A stretch of DNA of 64,000 nt from Micromonospora sp. WMMD1102 (GCF_029626265.1 NZ_JARUBN010000001.1:2728001-2792000), one strand, 5' to 3'. Counted from the first letter of the stretch, positions 9,095 to 17,916 are shown. A program made the numbers and translations. The notes: generated from the sequence alone by a model not told the origin.

Positions 9095-9610
9095 TCACTG
9101 TGGCCGGTCGCGTTGCCCCGACCGCTCGTCCGGCTCCAGCACGTCGACGGGCGGCAGCCAGCGCAGGGCCGCGAACTCGGCCGCGTCCAGACCCAACGAC
9201 TCCGGAGAGGCGGAAGCTTGCAGCTCCGGTCGCTCCCCGGGGCCTCTGCCGATGATGTCGACACCGGCCGGCGTCAGCATCGACCGGCCGAAGGTGAGGG
9301 TGGCGACACTACCGTCGTCGCTGAGCCGGGCCACCCGCCACCGGCTGGTCAGTGCGGCGAGGAGATGTCGGCCGCGCCAGACGAAACCGCCGGACGCCGG
9401 GTCGAAGCGGTCGGTGCCGACGATCGACCGCGACCTCCCCGACCGGGTCCGGTAGCGGACCTCGTCCCGCAACACCAGCGGCTCGCCAGGCAGCAGGGTG
9501 TAGCTGAAGGTGGGCGCCAGCCGCCGACCGGAGAGCCACATCGGGAAGGTGGTCGCGAGCACCCGCCATGTCCCGGGCAGGGCGGCGCGAAGCTCGTCGG
9601 CACCGTACAT
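9095..9610 (-). CDS. Hypothetical protein, possibly lipocalin-like
   Basis: 171 residues, no family recognised with confidence. It is rich in short amphipathic strands and Trp/Arg pairs (GTWRVLATTFPMWLSGRR near the start, LLAALTSRWRVARLSDDG in the middle), reminiscent of a calycin/lipocalin beta-barrel with the GxW of strand A. No signal peptide. It precedes the P450 gene by 43 bp on the same strand, so a role in binding or presenting the P450 substrate is a reasonable guess only. Confidence 0.6.
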   Translation of the reverse strand: MYGADELRAALPGTWRVLATTFPMWLSGRRLAPTFSYTLLPGEPLVLRDEVRYRTRSGRSRSIVGTDRFDPASGGFVWRGRHLLAALTSRWRVARLSDDGSVATLTFGRSMLTPAGVDIIGRGPGERPELQASASPESLGLDAAEFAALRWLPPVDVLEPDERSGQRDRPQ

Positions 9611-9652
9611 CGAACGAGGATACGCCGGGACTTCAGCTCCGACACACCGACC

Positions 9653-10375
9653 TCACCTCGGACGTCGGGCGTTGTTCGCGAGGGCTGGGATTTCGGCAAT
9701 CTTGTCGTCGCTGAGTGCGTCCCAGTAGATACCGAGAGGCCGCCGAGGGTGGCCGCACCAAATAACTTCGTCGGGGGTTACGACCAGGTCGACACTGAAG
9801 TCGTGTGGCGATTCGGGTAGGGGTGCGTCAAGAACTTGAAGTTGGTGGACCGTCGTGACAAGTAACGTAGCAGCCGTAATCAGACCGGCCTCAGTCAGGA
9901 GGGCGACCTCGATGTCGGAGTAACCGGCTCCCTTGCCGACGCGCACTCCGTAGCGGTTTACGGCCACGCTACCGCAAATCACCATCTCAATCGGCTGCAT
10001 TTGTGCAACGTCGACGGTGGGGGCGTGGGCGGCTGCACCCGCCCCAGTGGCTATGAGGTCGGGCGGAGCGCCGAGGTTGCTTGGATCGAGTAAGTAGAAC
10101 GGCCGGGGAGCGGCGAGCCTGGGAACGGCCATATAAAGCAGCTTGTGGTCCCTGAGTGCTTGCAGCCTAACCGGCAATTGGCTTTTGTCCGGGTTGGATT
10201 TGACCACCCGGGCTTGCTGCCACTGTGGTAGGTCGGCCAGTCGAGCGGACGCCCGGTCGGCACCAAGGAAGTTTGGAATCCGACCGTGTGCACCAGGAGG
10301 CAGGGTGGCACCCAACTTCTCCAGCCGGCGCCATACTTCTTCACGTACCTCCTGCTTCTCCTGGTTGATATTCAT
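9653..10375 (-). CDS. 5-formyltetrahydrofolate cyclo-ligase family protein
   Basis: 240 residues. The family's ATP/folate-site signature appears as RVGKGAGYSDIEVALL (usual form R.GKGGGYYD), and PTVDVAQMQPIEMVICGSVAVN matches the conserved segment before it. The N-terminal NQEKQEVREEVWRRLEK helix is also typical. The canonical enzyme converts 5-formyl-THF to methenyl-THF using ATP; this divergent member may act in thiamine-like salvage or be a regulator-linked paralogue. Base composition is visibly poorer in G+C than the flanks, as in the regulator 7 bp upstream; the two look like one transferred unit. Confidence 0.82.
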   Translation of the reverse strand: MNINQEKQEVREEVWRRLEKLGATLPPGAHGRIPNFLGADRASARLADLPQWQQARVVKSNPDKSQLPVRLQALRDHKLLYMAVPRLAAPRPFYLLDPSNLGAPPDLIATGAGAAAHAPTVDVAQMQPIEMVICGSVAVNRYGVRVGKGAGYSDIEVALLTEAGLITAATLLVTTVHQLQVLDAPLPESPHDFSVDLVVTPDEVIWCGHPRRPLGIYWDALSDDKIAEIPALANNARRPR

Positions 10376-10382
10376 GCACCCC

Positions 10383-11549
10383 TCATTTCGCCATGAGTGA
10401 AAGTACCCGGTCGGTCACGTCGTCAACGCTGAGGTTGTTGCGCCATGCCTGAAGCTCTCGGCATGCGCCGAATAGGACGTTTGCCCCGCCGCCAGCCCGG
10501 GTCTGTTCGACAATGTCGATCGCCTCGTGCAGTACGGCAGTCGACTCGTCGATGTGATGTTGCCGAATGTGGGCCAGGGCAAGGTTTCCGAGGACGATAG
10601 AGCGAGACTTTTCTCGTCCACGCATGGCGAGAGATGTGGCTTCGAGTACGGCCTGGGCCTTCCGGGGTTCCCCGAGCGCCAGGTAACAGGACCCCGCCAT
10701 CCGGTTGAATTGCTCGGCTGCCACGAGCCGGTGCGCTGGGTCGGCTGCGTCTACCCTCTGGAGCCAGTCCTCTGCCTGACGAAGTGCCTCCTCACATGAG
10801 GAGCGCTCTCCCATCATCGCGTTTGCTTCTCCGACGTGCAGCATCGCCAGGCCGGCCAATGCATAGCTACCAACGCTGGTCGCGAGTCGGGCTGCTTGGG
10901 CTGCTCGGGCCAACCCTCGCTTGGGCTCGCAGTCGGCGTAGAGGGCCACGAAGCCGGCGCGCAGCCGCGCATGCGCCTCAGGTAGAACATCACCGTTCTG
11001 CTTGGCGACGCCGACTGCCTGGTTGTAGTACCCGACGGCGGTCCGGCAATCCCGACGCTGCGAGGCATCCCAGACGAGCTGTCCCATTAGCATCGCCGAG
11101 GCGGCCTGTACGGTGGCCAGTGCTCGCCGGACCCCGCCAAGCGACGCGTAGGAATGTAGGAACGTGATCTCACTGTGTAGGCGTGCCGCAGTCGGTAACA
11201 GCGAGGTAGATGGCATGGTGTCGTACGTGTCGGTGATGGTGTCAAGTTCCCGGCGGAGGTAGGAGACGGTCGCGAGATCGGCTGCCCGTGGATTTTTCAA
11301 CACGTACGCGAGACGACCACCCTGCCGCGTTCTCGCTTCCTCAACCTCCTCAAGCAGTTGGGCGAGTTCCTCCAAGGTCACCTGAAGAGCATTGGCGAGT
11401 CCTCGGCGTACTCACGGCTGGGGCTCCGACTCGGCACGTTCCCAGCGCACGACCGTAGTGCGATCGACACCAAGCCTCTCGGCGAGGCTTTCCTGGGTGT
11501 GCCCGACCGACTTTCGTCGGCTGACCAGACGATGTCTCCTCAAAGCCAT
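10383..11549 (-). pseudogene. XRE-family regulator with TPR-like tail, interrupted by in-frame TGA
   Basis: From ATG 11549 an XRE helix-turn-helix reads in frame (TQESLAERLGVDRTTVVRWERAE, then SEPQP) until TGA at complement 11412-11414; the same frame then continues VRRGLANALQVTLEEL and 332 further residues of helical repeats to 10383. Homologous regulators have Trp at this point (EPQPW), so a TGG-to-TGA change is the simplest reading. Without it the protein would be 388 residues: DNA-binding domain plus TPR-like signal domain. The part after the stop has a GTG (11381) but lacks the DNA-binding domain. It precedes the folate-ligase-like gene by 7 bp. Confidence 0.85.
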
Positions 11550-11908
11550 TGCGGGTGCCTTCCGTCGTGGCTTGTCAGCAGGGGCGCCATTGGACAGTTA
11601 TCCAGATCTCCGGCTGAGATGCAACATTTCCGCCTCGATTCCACGAAAGTCGCACACTGTGCCGTCGGATCCCTGGCCAGAAGGCTGGTCGTACGGCCCG
11701 GGGCGGGTGCTGTGGCCAACGGTTTCCGCCATGCCGGCGTGGCGGACTGCCGACCCCGCCCGCCTCGGTGTCGATCCACGACAGGCGCGGACGACGTCGG
11801 GAGGGCACAGGTGTACTGGTTTGCGGGAGCCGCCCGGAGGGTGGGGTGGGGTGGTGTTGCGGTTGGGGCGCTGGTGGGCGTACCCGATCAGGCTGGTGGT
11901 GGTCGGCG
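11550..11908. other. Intergenic region, divergent promoters
   Basis: No convincing coding potential on either strand. The left part is the promoter side of the XRE gene and is AT-richer (gagatgcaacatttccgcct); the right part is G-rich and leads into the DivIVA gene, whose ribosome site is weak. No repeat or hairpin stands out. Confidence 0.5.
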
Positions 11909-12163
11909 GTGAGCGCGGTGTATCCCAGGCTGACCTCGACGGACATCCGGTCGGTCCGGTTCGGGCGGGGGCCGTGGCGGCGCGGGTTGGACCCGGACGA
12001 GGTGTACCGGTTCCTCACCCGGCTGGCCGACGAGGTGGACCTGCTGCGGCGCGACGTCCGGGTCGCCCGCGCCGACGCGGACCGGATCAAGGCGGCGTTG
12101 CGAAGCTGGCAGACCCGGAACGCCCGGCTCACCGACGGCCGGTGCCGGGGTGATCGGCGGTGA
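11909..12163 (+). CDS. Small DivIVA-domain protein
   Basis: 84 residues from GTG 11909. It consists of one DivIVA-type motif, TSTDIRSVRFGRGPWRRG followed by LDPDEVYRFLTRLADEV, then a charged coiled-coil stretch and a basic tail. This is the N-terminal lipid-binding/coiled-coil module of the polar-growth protein DivIVA but without the long coiled coil, as seen in many short actinobacterial proteins of unknown role. Its stop overlaps the GTG start of the next gene (GTGA), so translation is coupled. Confidence 0.8.
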   Translation: MSAVYPRLTSTDIRSVRFGRGPWRRGLDPDEVYRFLTRLADEVDLLRRDVRVARADADRIKAALRSWQTRNARLTDGRCRGDRR

Positions 12164-12420
12164 CGGACCTACCGGTCGGGCGGCCGTCCGCGGCCGTCGA
12201 GGTCTCCGACGAGATGGCGGCGCACTTCCGGGACACGATGCTGACGCACGCCAACGATCCCGACCTCGGGGTGTGCGTGCGGTGTGGGCGGAGCCGGTGC
12301 GACGAGTGGCGGTGGGCCTACGAGCGGCTGGTCCTGGCAGGCCGGCTCACCGACCTGCCGAGACCTGCCAGACCGGGCGAGGGTGGGCCGTCCTCGGAAG
12401 ATGCCGGAGCTGCCGGGTGA
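12160..12420 (+). CDS. Small CxxC protein of unknown function
   Basis: 86 residues from the GTG overlapping the previous stop. The middle holds CVRCGRSRCDEW, three cysteines that could bind zinc, within an acidic helix (SDEMAAHFRDTMLTHAND before it). The C-terminus is a Pro/Gly-rich tail. Not recognised as a named family. Coupling with the DivIVA-domain gene before it and the Imm1 gene after it (TGATG overlap) indicates a three-gene operon. Confidence 0.7.
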   Translation: MTDLPVGRPSAAVEVSDEMAAHFRDTMLTHANDPDLGVCVRCGRSRCDEWRWAYERLVLAGRLTDLPRPARPGEGGPSSEDAGAAG

Positions 12421-12848
12421 TGGTGGCGGCGGTGTGGGGGCAGGGCAGGTGGGAGGAGGTGGGCAGCGTCGCCGAACTGGATGCCCTGCTGGGTTGCCTG
12501 GCGGCGCTCGCCCCTGAACCGCAGGTGGTCGGGCTTTATCCGCCCAGGTTCCTGGAGCCGGGCTTCCGGCCGGGCATGCCGCCAGCGTTGCCGTCGTTGC
12601 AGCTCGGGCTCGGGCATCCGGTCCGGGGATTCCTTTACTGGACCGGGCCGGTCGGCAGTTCGGGCTACGAGCCGGAGTTGCCGCCGTGGCCGGCCGAAGT
12701 CGAGAGAATCGAGTTCGACTACGGCGGCGAGCGCATCGCTTGCGGTCCGGACCTGGCCAGCGTGACCCCGGGTGCGGTCCGTGATGCCGCCCTCGAGTAC
12801 GCGGCGACTGGCGCCCGCCCGACCCGGGTCCGCTGGCGCGACAGTTAG
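12420..12848 (+). CDS. Imm1-family immunity protein
   Basis: 142 residues. The N-terminal half (EVGSVAELDALLGCLAALA) and especially the C-terminal half (IEFDYGGERIA, TPGAVRDAALEYAATG, ARPTRVRW) match the Imm1 pattern, immunity proteins that block polymorphic deaminase toxins. No toxin gene with a deaminase domain or WXG/RHS module is found within the window, so this is an orphan immunity gene. ATG 12420 overlaps the previous stop by one base; GTG 12417 is an alternative. A second, truncated copy of the same C-terminal motif faces it 95 bp away. Confidence 0.75.
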   Translation: MVAAVWGQGRWEEVGSVAELDALLGCLAALAPEPQVVGLYPPRFLEPGFRPGMPPALPSLQLGLGHPVRGFLYWTGPVGSSGYEPELPPWPAEVERIEFDYGGERIACGPDLASVTPGAVRDAALEYAATGARPTRVRWRDS

Positions 12849-12942
12849 CCCGGAAGTGGCACTCGGACGGCTTCTTGTGCCTCCAACAGGGCGTGTGACG
12901 CGTCACCACCGGTGCGCGGCGCTCATGACGCCATCCCGCCGG

Positions 12943-13206
12943 TCAGGCCCAGGGGTCGTCAGCCACGACCGGGCCGCCATCCACCGGAGCCGCACCCTGC
13001 TCGTCCCAGTCCACGGTCGTCGGTCGTTCGCCGGTGCCGACGATCTCGCGCACCACCTCGAACGCCCGTGCGGGGGTGATCCTTGTTTCGGCCGGGTGGT
13101 AGTCAGTGGCCTGGCCGCCGTAGCTGAACTCGGCGCGCAGCTTCGCAAACTGGGCCGCGCGCAACATCGCCGCCTTCAGGTAGCCGCCGGCCCGCCAGCC
13201 TTTCAC
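12943..13206 (-). pseudogene. Truncated Imm1-like remnant
   Basis: The frame ending at 12943 reads LRAEFSYGGQATDY, then ITPARAFEVVREIVGTG and ERPTTVDW, which lines up with the C-terminal half of the intact Imm1 protein on the opposite strand (FDYGG, TPGAVRDAALEYAATG, RPTRVRW). The N-terminal half is missing: upstream sequence quickly runs into the DUF4260 gene. GTG 13206 or ATG 13165-13167 could start an 87- or 74-residue product. I read it as a degraded second immunity gene; a short functional protein is not excluded. Confidence 0.6.
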
Positions 13207-13220
13207 CTGACCCGGCCGGA

Positions 13221-13619
13221 TCACTTGTCGAGGCGCCGGGCCTTCCCGATCCGACCGAGGTGGGTGTCTTCGAACCCCTCGGCCGTATTGAGCCCGTAAC
13301 CGAGGGCGCGGTCGACCGCGACGTGGAATGCCCACGCGATGGCCAGGACTGCGAGCCAGTCGATCGGGTCGCCGAGTGCGGTCGCGATCACGGCCACCGC
13401 GCCGAGCAGCGCCGGCAGGGTGTAGGAGTGCGCCAGGTTGTAACAGGTGGCTCCGAGTCGTGGCCCGTGCAGGTAGCCGAGCATGGACAGGTCGAAGACG
13501 AGGAAGAGGGCAAGCAGCCACCACCAGGAATACCCGGCGGTGACGGTCACGACGACGGCCAGGGCGGCAACGACAACGGCCTCGATGCGCTGCGCTGCGA
13601 CCGGGTTCAGATCTGGCAT
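13221..13619 (-). CDS. DUF4260 family membrane protein
   Basis: 132 residues from ATG 13619 (MPDLNPVAAQRIEA). Four hydrophobic helices (VVVAALAVVVTVTAGYSWWWLL, LFLVFDLSMLGYLHG, TLPALLGAVAVIATALG, WLAVLAIAWAFHVAVDRALG) and the characteristic LNTAEGFEDTHLGRIGK tail identify DUF4260, small inner-membrane proteins of unknown function. No strong operon partner; the Imm1 remnant begins 14 bp downstream. Confidence 0.82.
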   Translation of the reverse strand: MPDLNPVAAQRIEAVVVAALAVVVTVTAGYSWWWLLALFLVFDLSMLGYLHGPRLGATCYNLAHSYTLPALLGAVAVIATALGDPIDWLAVLAIAWAFHVAVDRALGYGLNTAEGFEDTHLGRIGKARRLDK

Positions 13620-13722
13620 CTCACACCTCGGTGCCTGTCCGGGATCGACTGGGTGTGCAGGGCCGGCGGGAAGGCCGGCCCGGCGCACGCGTACCGCGTC
13701 ATCGTGAATCGTTCGTGACCGG

Positions 13723-14010
13723 TCAGGCGCGACCGACGACGGCGGTCACCCGGATCTCGACGCGCATCTTCGGTGCGGCGAGAGCCGCGACGCCGATCAT
13801 GGTCCAGATGGGCGACCGGTCACCCATCCGCTTACGGAACTGCTCCACCATCAACTGGCCGTGGGCCTCGCCGATCGAGTCGGGGGCGTCCGGGAGGTGG
13901 AAGGAGTCCACGGATACGACGTCGCGCCAGGTGGCCCCGGCCGTGCCGAGGGTGCGCTCGACGTTGTCGAAGGCTCGGGCGATCTCTTCCTCGAGTTTCC
14001 GTTGGACAAC
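13723..14010 (-). pseudogene. RidA-family protein remnant, N-terminus lost
   Basis: About 95 codons read as the C-terminal two-thirds of a RidA (YjgF/YER057c/UK114) protein: EIARAFDNVERTLGTAGATW, RDVVSVDSFHLPDAPD, then IGVAALAAPKMRVEIRVTAV. RidA enzymes hydrolyse reactive enamines and imines. The first 35-40 residues that should precede are absent; the frame upstream is antisense to the TetR gene, whose GTG start lies right at the break. A deletion that joined a RidA gene to a TetR gene is the simplest explanation. Confidence 0.7.
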
Positions 14011-14025
14011 AGCGAGGATCGGCCC

Positions 14026-14625
14026 GTGGCCAAGGACGTCGAGGGAACCAAGCGCAAGATCTTCGAGGCCGCCACCGCGGAGTTCGTCGCCCACGGCCCG
14101 GATGGCATCACGATCGAGCGGATCGCCAAGCGCGCCGGCGTCAACAAGGAGCGCGTCTACAACTACTACGGCAGCAAGTCCCAACTGTTCGCCGTGGTGC
14201 TCCGGGAGCAGTTCGCCACGACCGCGGGGGCCGTGCCACTCGACGCGACGGATCTCGACGCCATCGGTGAATTCGCCGGGCGGCTCTACGACTACAGCCG
14301 CGAGCACCCGCAGTTCGTCCGCCTCCTCATGTGGGAAGCGTTGTCGCACGCCGACGAGGTTCCCGACGAGGCACAGCGGCGGGACACCTACCAGCGCAGG
14401 TCAGCCGTCATCGAAGCGGGACAGGACTCCGGTCGCGTGACGTCGACATTCGCCCCGGACGTACTCCACTTCATCCTGCTCGCGATCGCCGCCTACTGGA
14501 CGGTGATGCCGCAGGTCGCGCGCATGATCACCGGCACATCGGCCGAACACCCGGACGAGATCGCACAGCGCCGGGCCGACGTCGTCGCCGCCGCGCGCCG
14601 CCTTGCCGATCCCACCGGGCCCTGA
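14026..14625 (+). CDS. TetR-family transcriptional regulator
   Basis: 199 residues from GTG 14026 (VAKDVEGTKRKIFEAATAEF). The helix-turn-helix is IERIAKRAGVNKERVYNYYG followed by SKSQLFAVVL, the standard TetR N-terminal domain; the rest is an all-helical ligand domain. No ribosome site is obvious and the gene overlaps the end of the RidA remnant head to head, so its original promoter may be lost. The target is unknown; TetR regulators of this type usually control a divergent neighbour, here the broken RidA gene. Confidence 0.85.
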   Translation: MAKDVEGTKRKIFEAATAEFVAHGPDGITIERIAKRAGVNKERVYNYYGSKSQLFAVVLREQFATTAGAVPLDATDLDAIGEFAGRLYDYSREHPQFVRLLMWEALSHADEVPDEAQRRDTYQRRSAVIEAGQDSGRVTSTFAPDVLHFILLAIAAYWTVMPQVARMITGTSAEHPDEIAQRRADVVAAARRLADPTGP

Positions 14626-14947
14626 CCTGCTGGCGAACAACGCCAGGAACTTCGGATCGTCTGAGCCCAATCTAGGTAGCCGCTGGGAGTGACCCGCCCG
14701 GCTCGGATCCGCGCTCGGCGAGCACGCTCCGCTCCAGTTGGCGTCCAGTCTGCGCCCAGTCCGCCTCAATAGCTTCGATTCGTCGGGGCCGGCGGCCACA
14801 GGCAGGTGGGCCTGCGGCATCCGGCCCGCCGGCCGCGGGGTAGCGCGGCGCGACGGGTGGTTCCGGTGGCGGGGTTCGGTGGGGGATCCGCCACCTGCGT
14901 CCGGTCGGGCGGTCCGGCCGGACGAGGCGAACTGGGGAGGACAGGCG
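14626..14947. other. Intergenic region
   Basis: About 320 bp between the TetR gene and the secreted DUF4394 gene. No coding frame with recognisable similarity and no strong hairpin. It should contain the DUF4394 promoter; the ribosome site ggggaggac is at its right end. Confidence 0.5.
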
Positions 14948-15817
14948 ATGGAGACGAGGACCAGAAGAGGAATCGCGGCGGCGATGGCCCTGGCGGCCAC
15001 CACGGCGGCCGTGCTGGTCGGGGTCGGCGGCAGCAGTTCGGCGGCCGATTCGGCTGACGGGCTGCGGGCATACGGGATCACGGCCAACGGTCGTTCTCTG
15101 CTCACGTTCACCACCGACGACCCGACGGTGAACGACTGGGTCAGGGCCGTCACCGGACTCAGCGTCGACACCGCGCTGATCGGCATCGACTTCCGGGTGC
15201 AGGACGGGCTGCTCTACGGGGTCGGCAACCACGGCGGCGTGTACACGATCTCGATCCCGGGCGCCGTACTCAAGAAGGTCTCGCAGCTCAGCGTTCCGTT
15301 GCAGGGTTCGGTGTTCGGGGTCGACTTCAACCCGGCGGCGAACCGGCTCCGGGTGATCAGCGACACCGGACAGAACCTGCGGCACAACATCGACAACGGC
15401 TCGGGCGCGGGCACCACGATCGTGGACGAGCCGCTCACCAACTCGCCGTCGACCACGGCGGCGACCGGGGTGACCGCTGCCGCGTACACGAACAACGACC
15501 TGAACTCGGACACCGGGACCACCCTGTTCGACCTCAACACGGTCTCGGACCAGGTTGTCATCCAGTCGCCGGCCAACGACGGCCTGCTGGTCCCGACCGG
15601 CAGGCTCGGCCCGGACGCCGGCTCCAACGCGGGCTTCGACATCTTCAGCAAGCTGACCAACGGCAAGACGACCGCACTGTCGGCCTTCGCCGTCCTGATG
15701 CTCACCGACGGCTCGGCCACGTTCTACACCGTCGACCTGCTCACCGGGGCGGCGAGCGCGGTGGGCGAGTTCCCGCTGCCGGTCGGTGACATCGCCGTCG
15801 CACTGGACGGCAGCTGA
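14948..15817 (+). CDS. Secreted DUF4394 protein
   Basis: 289 residues. A cleavable signal peptide is clear (basic METRTRRG, hydrophobic core, SSAADS). The mature part is a DUF4394 domain: repeated motifs such as LIGIDFRVQDGLLYGVGNHG, GVDFNPAANRLRVISDTGQN and GVTAAAYTNNDLNSDTGT, a beta-propeller-like fold of unknown function found on secreted proteins. ATG 14948 follows a good ribosome site. The gene appears monocistronic, with a candidate terminator after the stop. Confidence 0.88.
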   Translation: METRTRRGIAAAMALAATTAAVLVGVGGSSSAADSADGLRAYGITANGRSLLTFTTDDPTVNDWVRAVTGLSVDTALIGIDFRVQDGLLYGVGNHGGVYTISIPGAVLKKVSQLSVPLQGSVFGVDFNPAANRLRVISDTGQNLRHNIDNGSGAGTTIVDEPLTNSPSTTAATGVTAAAYTNNDLNSDTGTTLFDLNTVSDQVVIQSPANDGLLVPTGRLGPDAGSNAGFDIFSKLTNGKTTALSAFAVLMLTDGSATFYTVDLLTGAASAVGEFPLPVGDIAVALDGS

Positions 15818-15856
15818 CTCTTTCTCCGACCGGCAACGACCGGCCGGCGATCCCGA

Positions 15857-15887
15857 GCCCGCCTCCGGCACCCGGCCGGGGGCGGGC
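15857..15887 (+). terminator. Candidate terminator between convergent genes
   Basis: Arms gcccgcc (15857-15863) and ggcgggc (15881-15887) can pair, with a further ccgg/ccgg inside. No T-run follows, as is usual at this GC content. Confidence 0.45.
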
Positions 15888-15933
15888 CTGTCGGCGCCGC
15901 CACCACTGCCGTCACCTCTCCGGGCCGAGGGTC

Positions 15934-16512
15934 CTAAGGAGACGACTGCGCCCGACGGCGGCTGCGGGAGCGTCGTAGCAACCTGGCGACGACCGCGGGC
16001 AGCAGGTGCAGCACGACGACGAGCCCGATGGTCAGGATGGCGGTCTGGCTGACGGACAGGCCGTGCAGGGCGAGCACCGACGACGCGCAGACAGCGGTGA
16101 CCAGCACGTACAGGGCGATGCGCGGCGAGACTCTGGAGACATCGCGATTCGGCGTCTCCGGCGTCTCCGAGGCCGTAGGGCCGGGCGGGGCCGCCTCGGC
16201 TGTCTCGGAGCGCCGGACCAGGGTTGTGACCGCCGCCGTGACCGCGACCAGGATCGCGAACTGGAGCGCCCAGAAGGCCGCCCTGCCGACGCTGGCCCCG
16301 TTTGTCAGCGACGGCGCGGCAACCGTGCTGACCGCGAAGACGACGAAGGCCGGCGGCCAGCTGAAGAGGACGGCGGTTGTCGCTGCCTGCGCAACCCTCC
16401 TCGGCAGACTGGTCCGCGGCTGGACCTGTTGTCCGATCCGGGCGAGCAGCTCGTCCGAGGCCCACACCAGCTTGCGCACCGGGCGGTCGTCAGGGGGCGG
16501 CGGGGGTGACAT
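15934..16512 (-). CDS. Hypothetical four-helix membrane protein
   Basis: 192 residues with four predicted membrane helices in two pairs (VLFSWPPAFVVFAVSTVAAP, AAFWALQFAILVAVTAAVTTL, then IALYVLVTAVCASSVLAL and AILTIGLVVVLHLLPAVVAR) separated by an acidic Pro/Glu linker. The N-terminus is Pro-rich and cytosolic, with LVWASDELLARIGQQ; the C-terminus is strongly basic. Family not recognised. It lies 27 bp downstream of the serine hydrolase gene on the same strand, so the two may be co-transcribed. Confidence 0.65.
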   Translation of the reverse strand: MSPPPPPDDRPVRKLVWASDELLARIGQQVQPRTSLPRRVAQAATTAVLFSWPPAFVVFAVSTVAAPSLTNGASVGRAAFWALQFAILVAVTAAVTTLVRRSETAEAAPPGPTASETPETPNRDVSRVSPRIALYVLVTAVCASSVLALHGLSVSQTAILTIGLVVVLHLLPAVVARLLRRSRSRRRAQSSP

Positions 16513-16539
16513 GGGGCGAGCCTAGTCGGCACGCGTCGA

Positions 16540-17916
16540 TCACCTGACGGAGGTGAGTAGGTCTGCCACGGCTGCCCGTACCGGGTCGGGGTTCGCCCAG
16601 CTCCAGTTGGGATGGGCCCGGTTGGTGAGCAGGGCGAGCACGAGTCTGCGGCCCGGGTCCACCAGCAGGGAGGGTCCGGCGAAGCCGGTGTGTCCGAAGG
16701 CGCGGGGCGAGGAGAGCCTGCCCATGAACCAGGGCTGGTCGAGGACGACGCCGAGACCGTGCGCCGAGGTGCGGTTCGGCCGGTCCGGGTCGACGGCGGG
16801 TTTGCCGGCGTTGTGGTTCGTCCGCATCCGGGCCACGGTCTCGGCGGAGAGGATGCGGGTGCCCCGGTAGGTGCCGCCGTCCAGCAGGAGTTGGCCGATG
16901 ACGGCGAGGTCGGCGGCGGAGGCGAAGATCCCGGCGTGTCCGGCGATCCCGCCGAGGTGGTTGGCGACGTCGTCGTGTACGACACCGCGCAGCAGCCCCC
17001 GGGAGGATCGGGCGTCGGTGGCAACCAGTCGGGTCGCCCTGGCGCTGGCCGAGAGCCAGGTGTTGGGGTTGAAGCCGGTGGAGCGCAGGCCGAGTGGGCT
17101 GGTCAGGTTGGTCTTGAGCGCCTGGTCGAGACGCTGACCGGTGACCTTCTCCACGATCTTGCCAGCGACCATCAGGCCGACGCTGGAGTATCGGAACGTA
17201 TCGCCAGGGGTGGCGCCGCTGACCAGCGGGGTGCTCAGTACGGCGTTCCACCGGGCGGTGTTGTCGGGCAGACCGGTGACCTTGGCGCCGACCGGCAGAC
17301 CGCTGGTGTGGGTCAGCAGCATCTCGACGGTGACCCGCCCCTTGCCGGTGCCGCCGAACGCGGGCAGATAGTCGCGGACCGGCGCGGCCAGCTCCACCCG
17401 GCCCTTCTCGACCTGCTGGAGCAGCAGGATCGCGGTGTAGACCTTGGTGACCGAGGCCAGGTCGAAGATCGAGTCGGGGCGCATCGCAACCCGTTGACCC
17501 GCCGGGAGGAGTTTCGGCCCGGCACCGTACCGCAGTGCCTCGCCGACCGCGGTCTGCACGGTGCTGACACCCCTGTACCGGACGATGGCGACGGCGCCGG
17601 GGAAGCCACTGTGCTGGAAGGTGCTCGCGGTGGCGGGAAGGTGGCGCTTGAGCAGGGCGGTCACCTCCGCCGCGTGGCCGAGTCGGTTGCCGGGCACCGG
17701 TTCCGGTTCGGACGCGACCCCCGGGACGTCGGCCGGGGTCGCCGTGCCGGTGGGTGCCGGGCCGGCGACTCCGCCGGTGCCCGTCGTGGGTGGCTGACCA
17801 CCGTTACCGCCCCAGGCCACGTCCCGACTGGCGGTGCCGGGCTCGTCGCAGCCGGTGAGGGTCGCGGTGGCGGCGGCGAGGCCGGCGCCGACCAGGGTAC
17901 GACGGGTGATGCGCAT
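16540..17916 (-). CDS. Lipoprotein serine hydrolase (class C beta-lactamase fold)
   Basis: 458 residues. The signal RRTLVGAGLAAATATLTGC has a lipobox (LTGC), so the mature protein should be lipid-anchored outside the membrane; the paired Arg hints at Tat export. A low-complexity linker to about residue 80 precedes the catalytic domain: S155-V-T-K158, the tyrosine motif as Y243-S-S, and HTG near residue 410. This is the beta-lactamase/PBP-like esterase or carboxypeptidase family; the Y-S-S in place of Y-x-N is common in esterase-like members. Substrate unknown; a role in peptidoglycan or ester hydrolysis is likely. Confidence 0.85.
   Translation of the reverse strand: MRITRRTLVGAGLAAATATLTGCDEPGTASRDVAWGGNGGQPPTTGTGGVAGPAPTGTATPADVPGVASEPEPVPGNRLGHAAEVTALLKRHLPATASTFQHSGFPGAVAIVRYRGVSTVQTAVGEALRYGAGPKLLPAGQRVAMRPDSIFDLASVTKVYTAILLLQQVEKGRVELAAPVRDYLPAFGGTGKGRVTVEMLLTHTSGLPVGAKVTGLPDNTARWNAVLSTPLVSGATPGDTFRYSSVGLMVAGKIVEKVTGQRLDQALKTNLTSPLGLRSTGFNPNTWLSASARATRLVATDARSSRGLLRGVVHDDVANHLGGIAGHAGIFASAADLAVIGQLLLDGGTYRGTRILSAETVARMRTNHNAGKPAVDPDRPNRTSAHGLGVVLDQPWFMGRLSSPRAFGHTGFAGPSLLVDPGRRLVLALLTNRAHPNWSWANPDPVRAAVADLLTSVR

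Noticed and set aside
11412..11414. TGA in the XRE gene as a selenocysteine codon.
   Set aside because: Relatives have Trp, not Cys, at this site, and no selenocysteine insertion structure or machinery is seen nearby.
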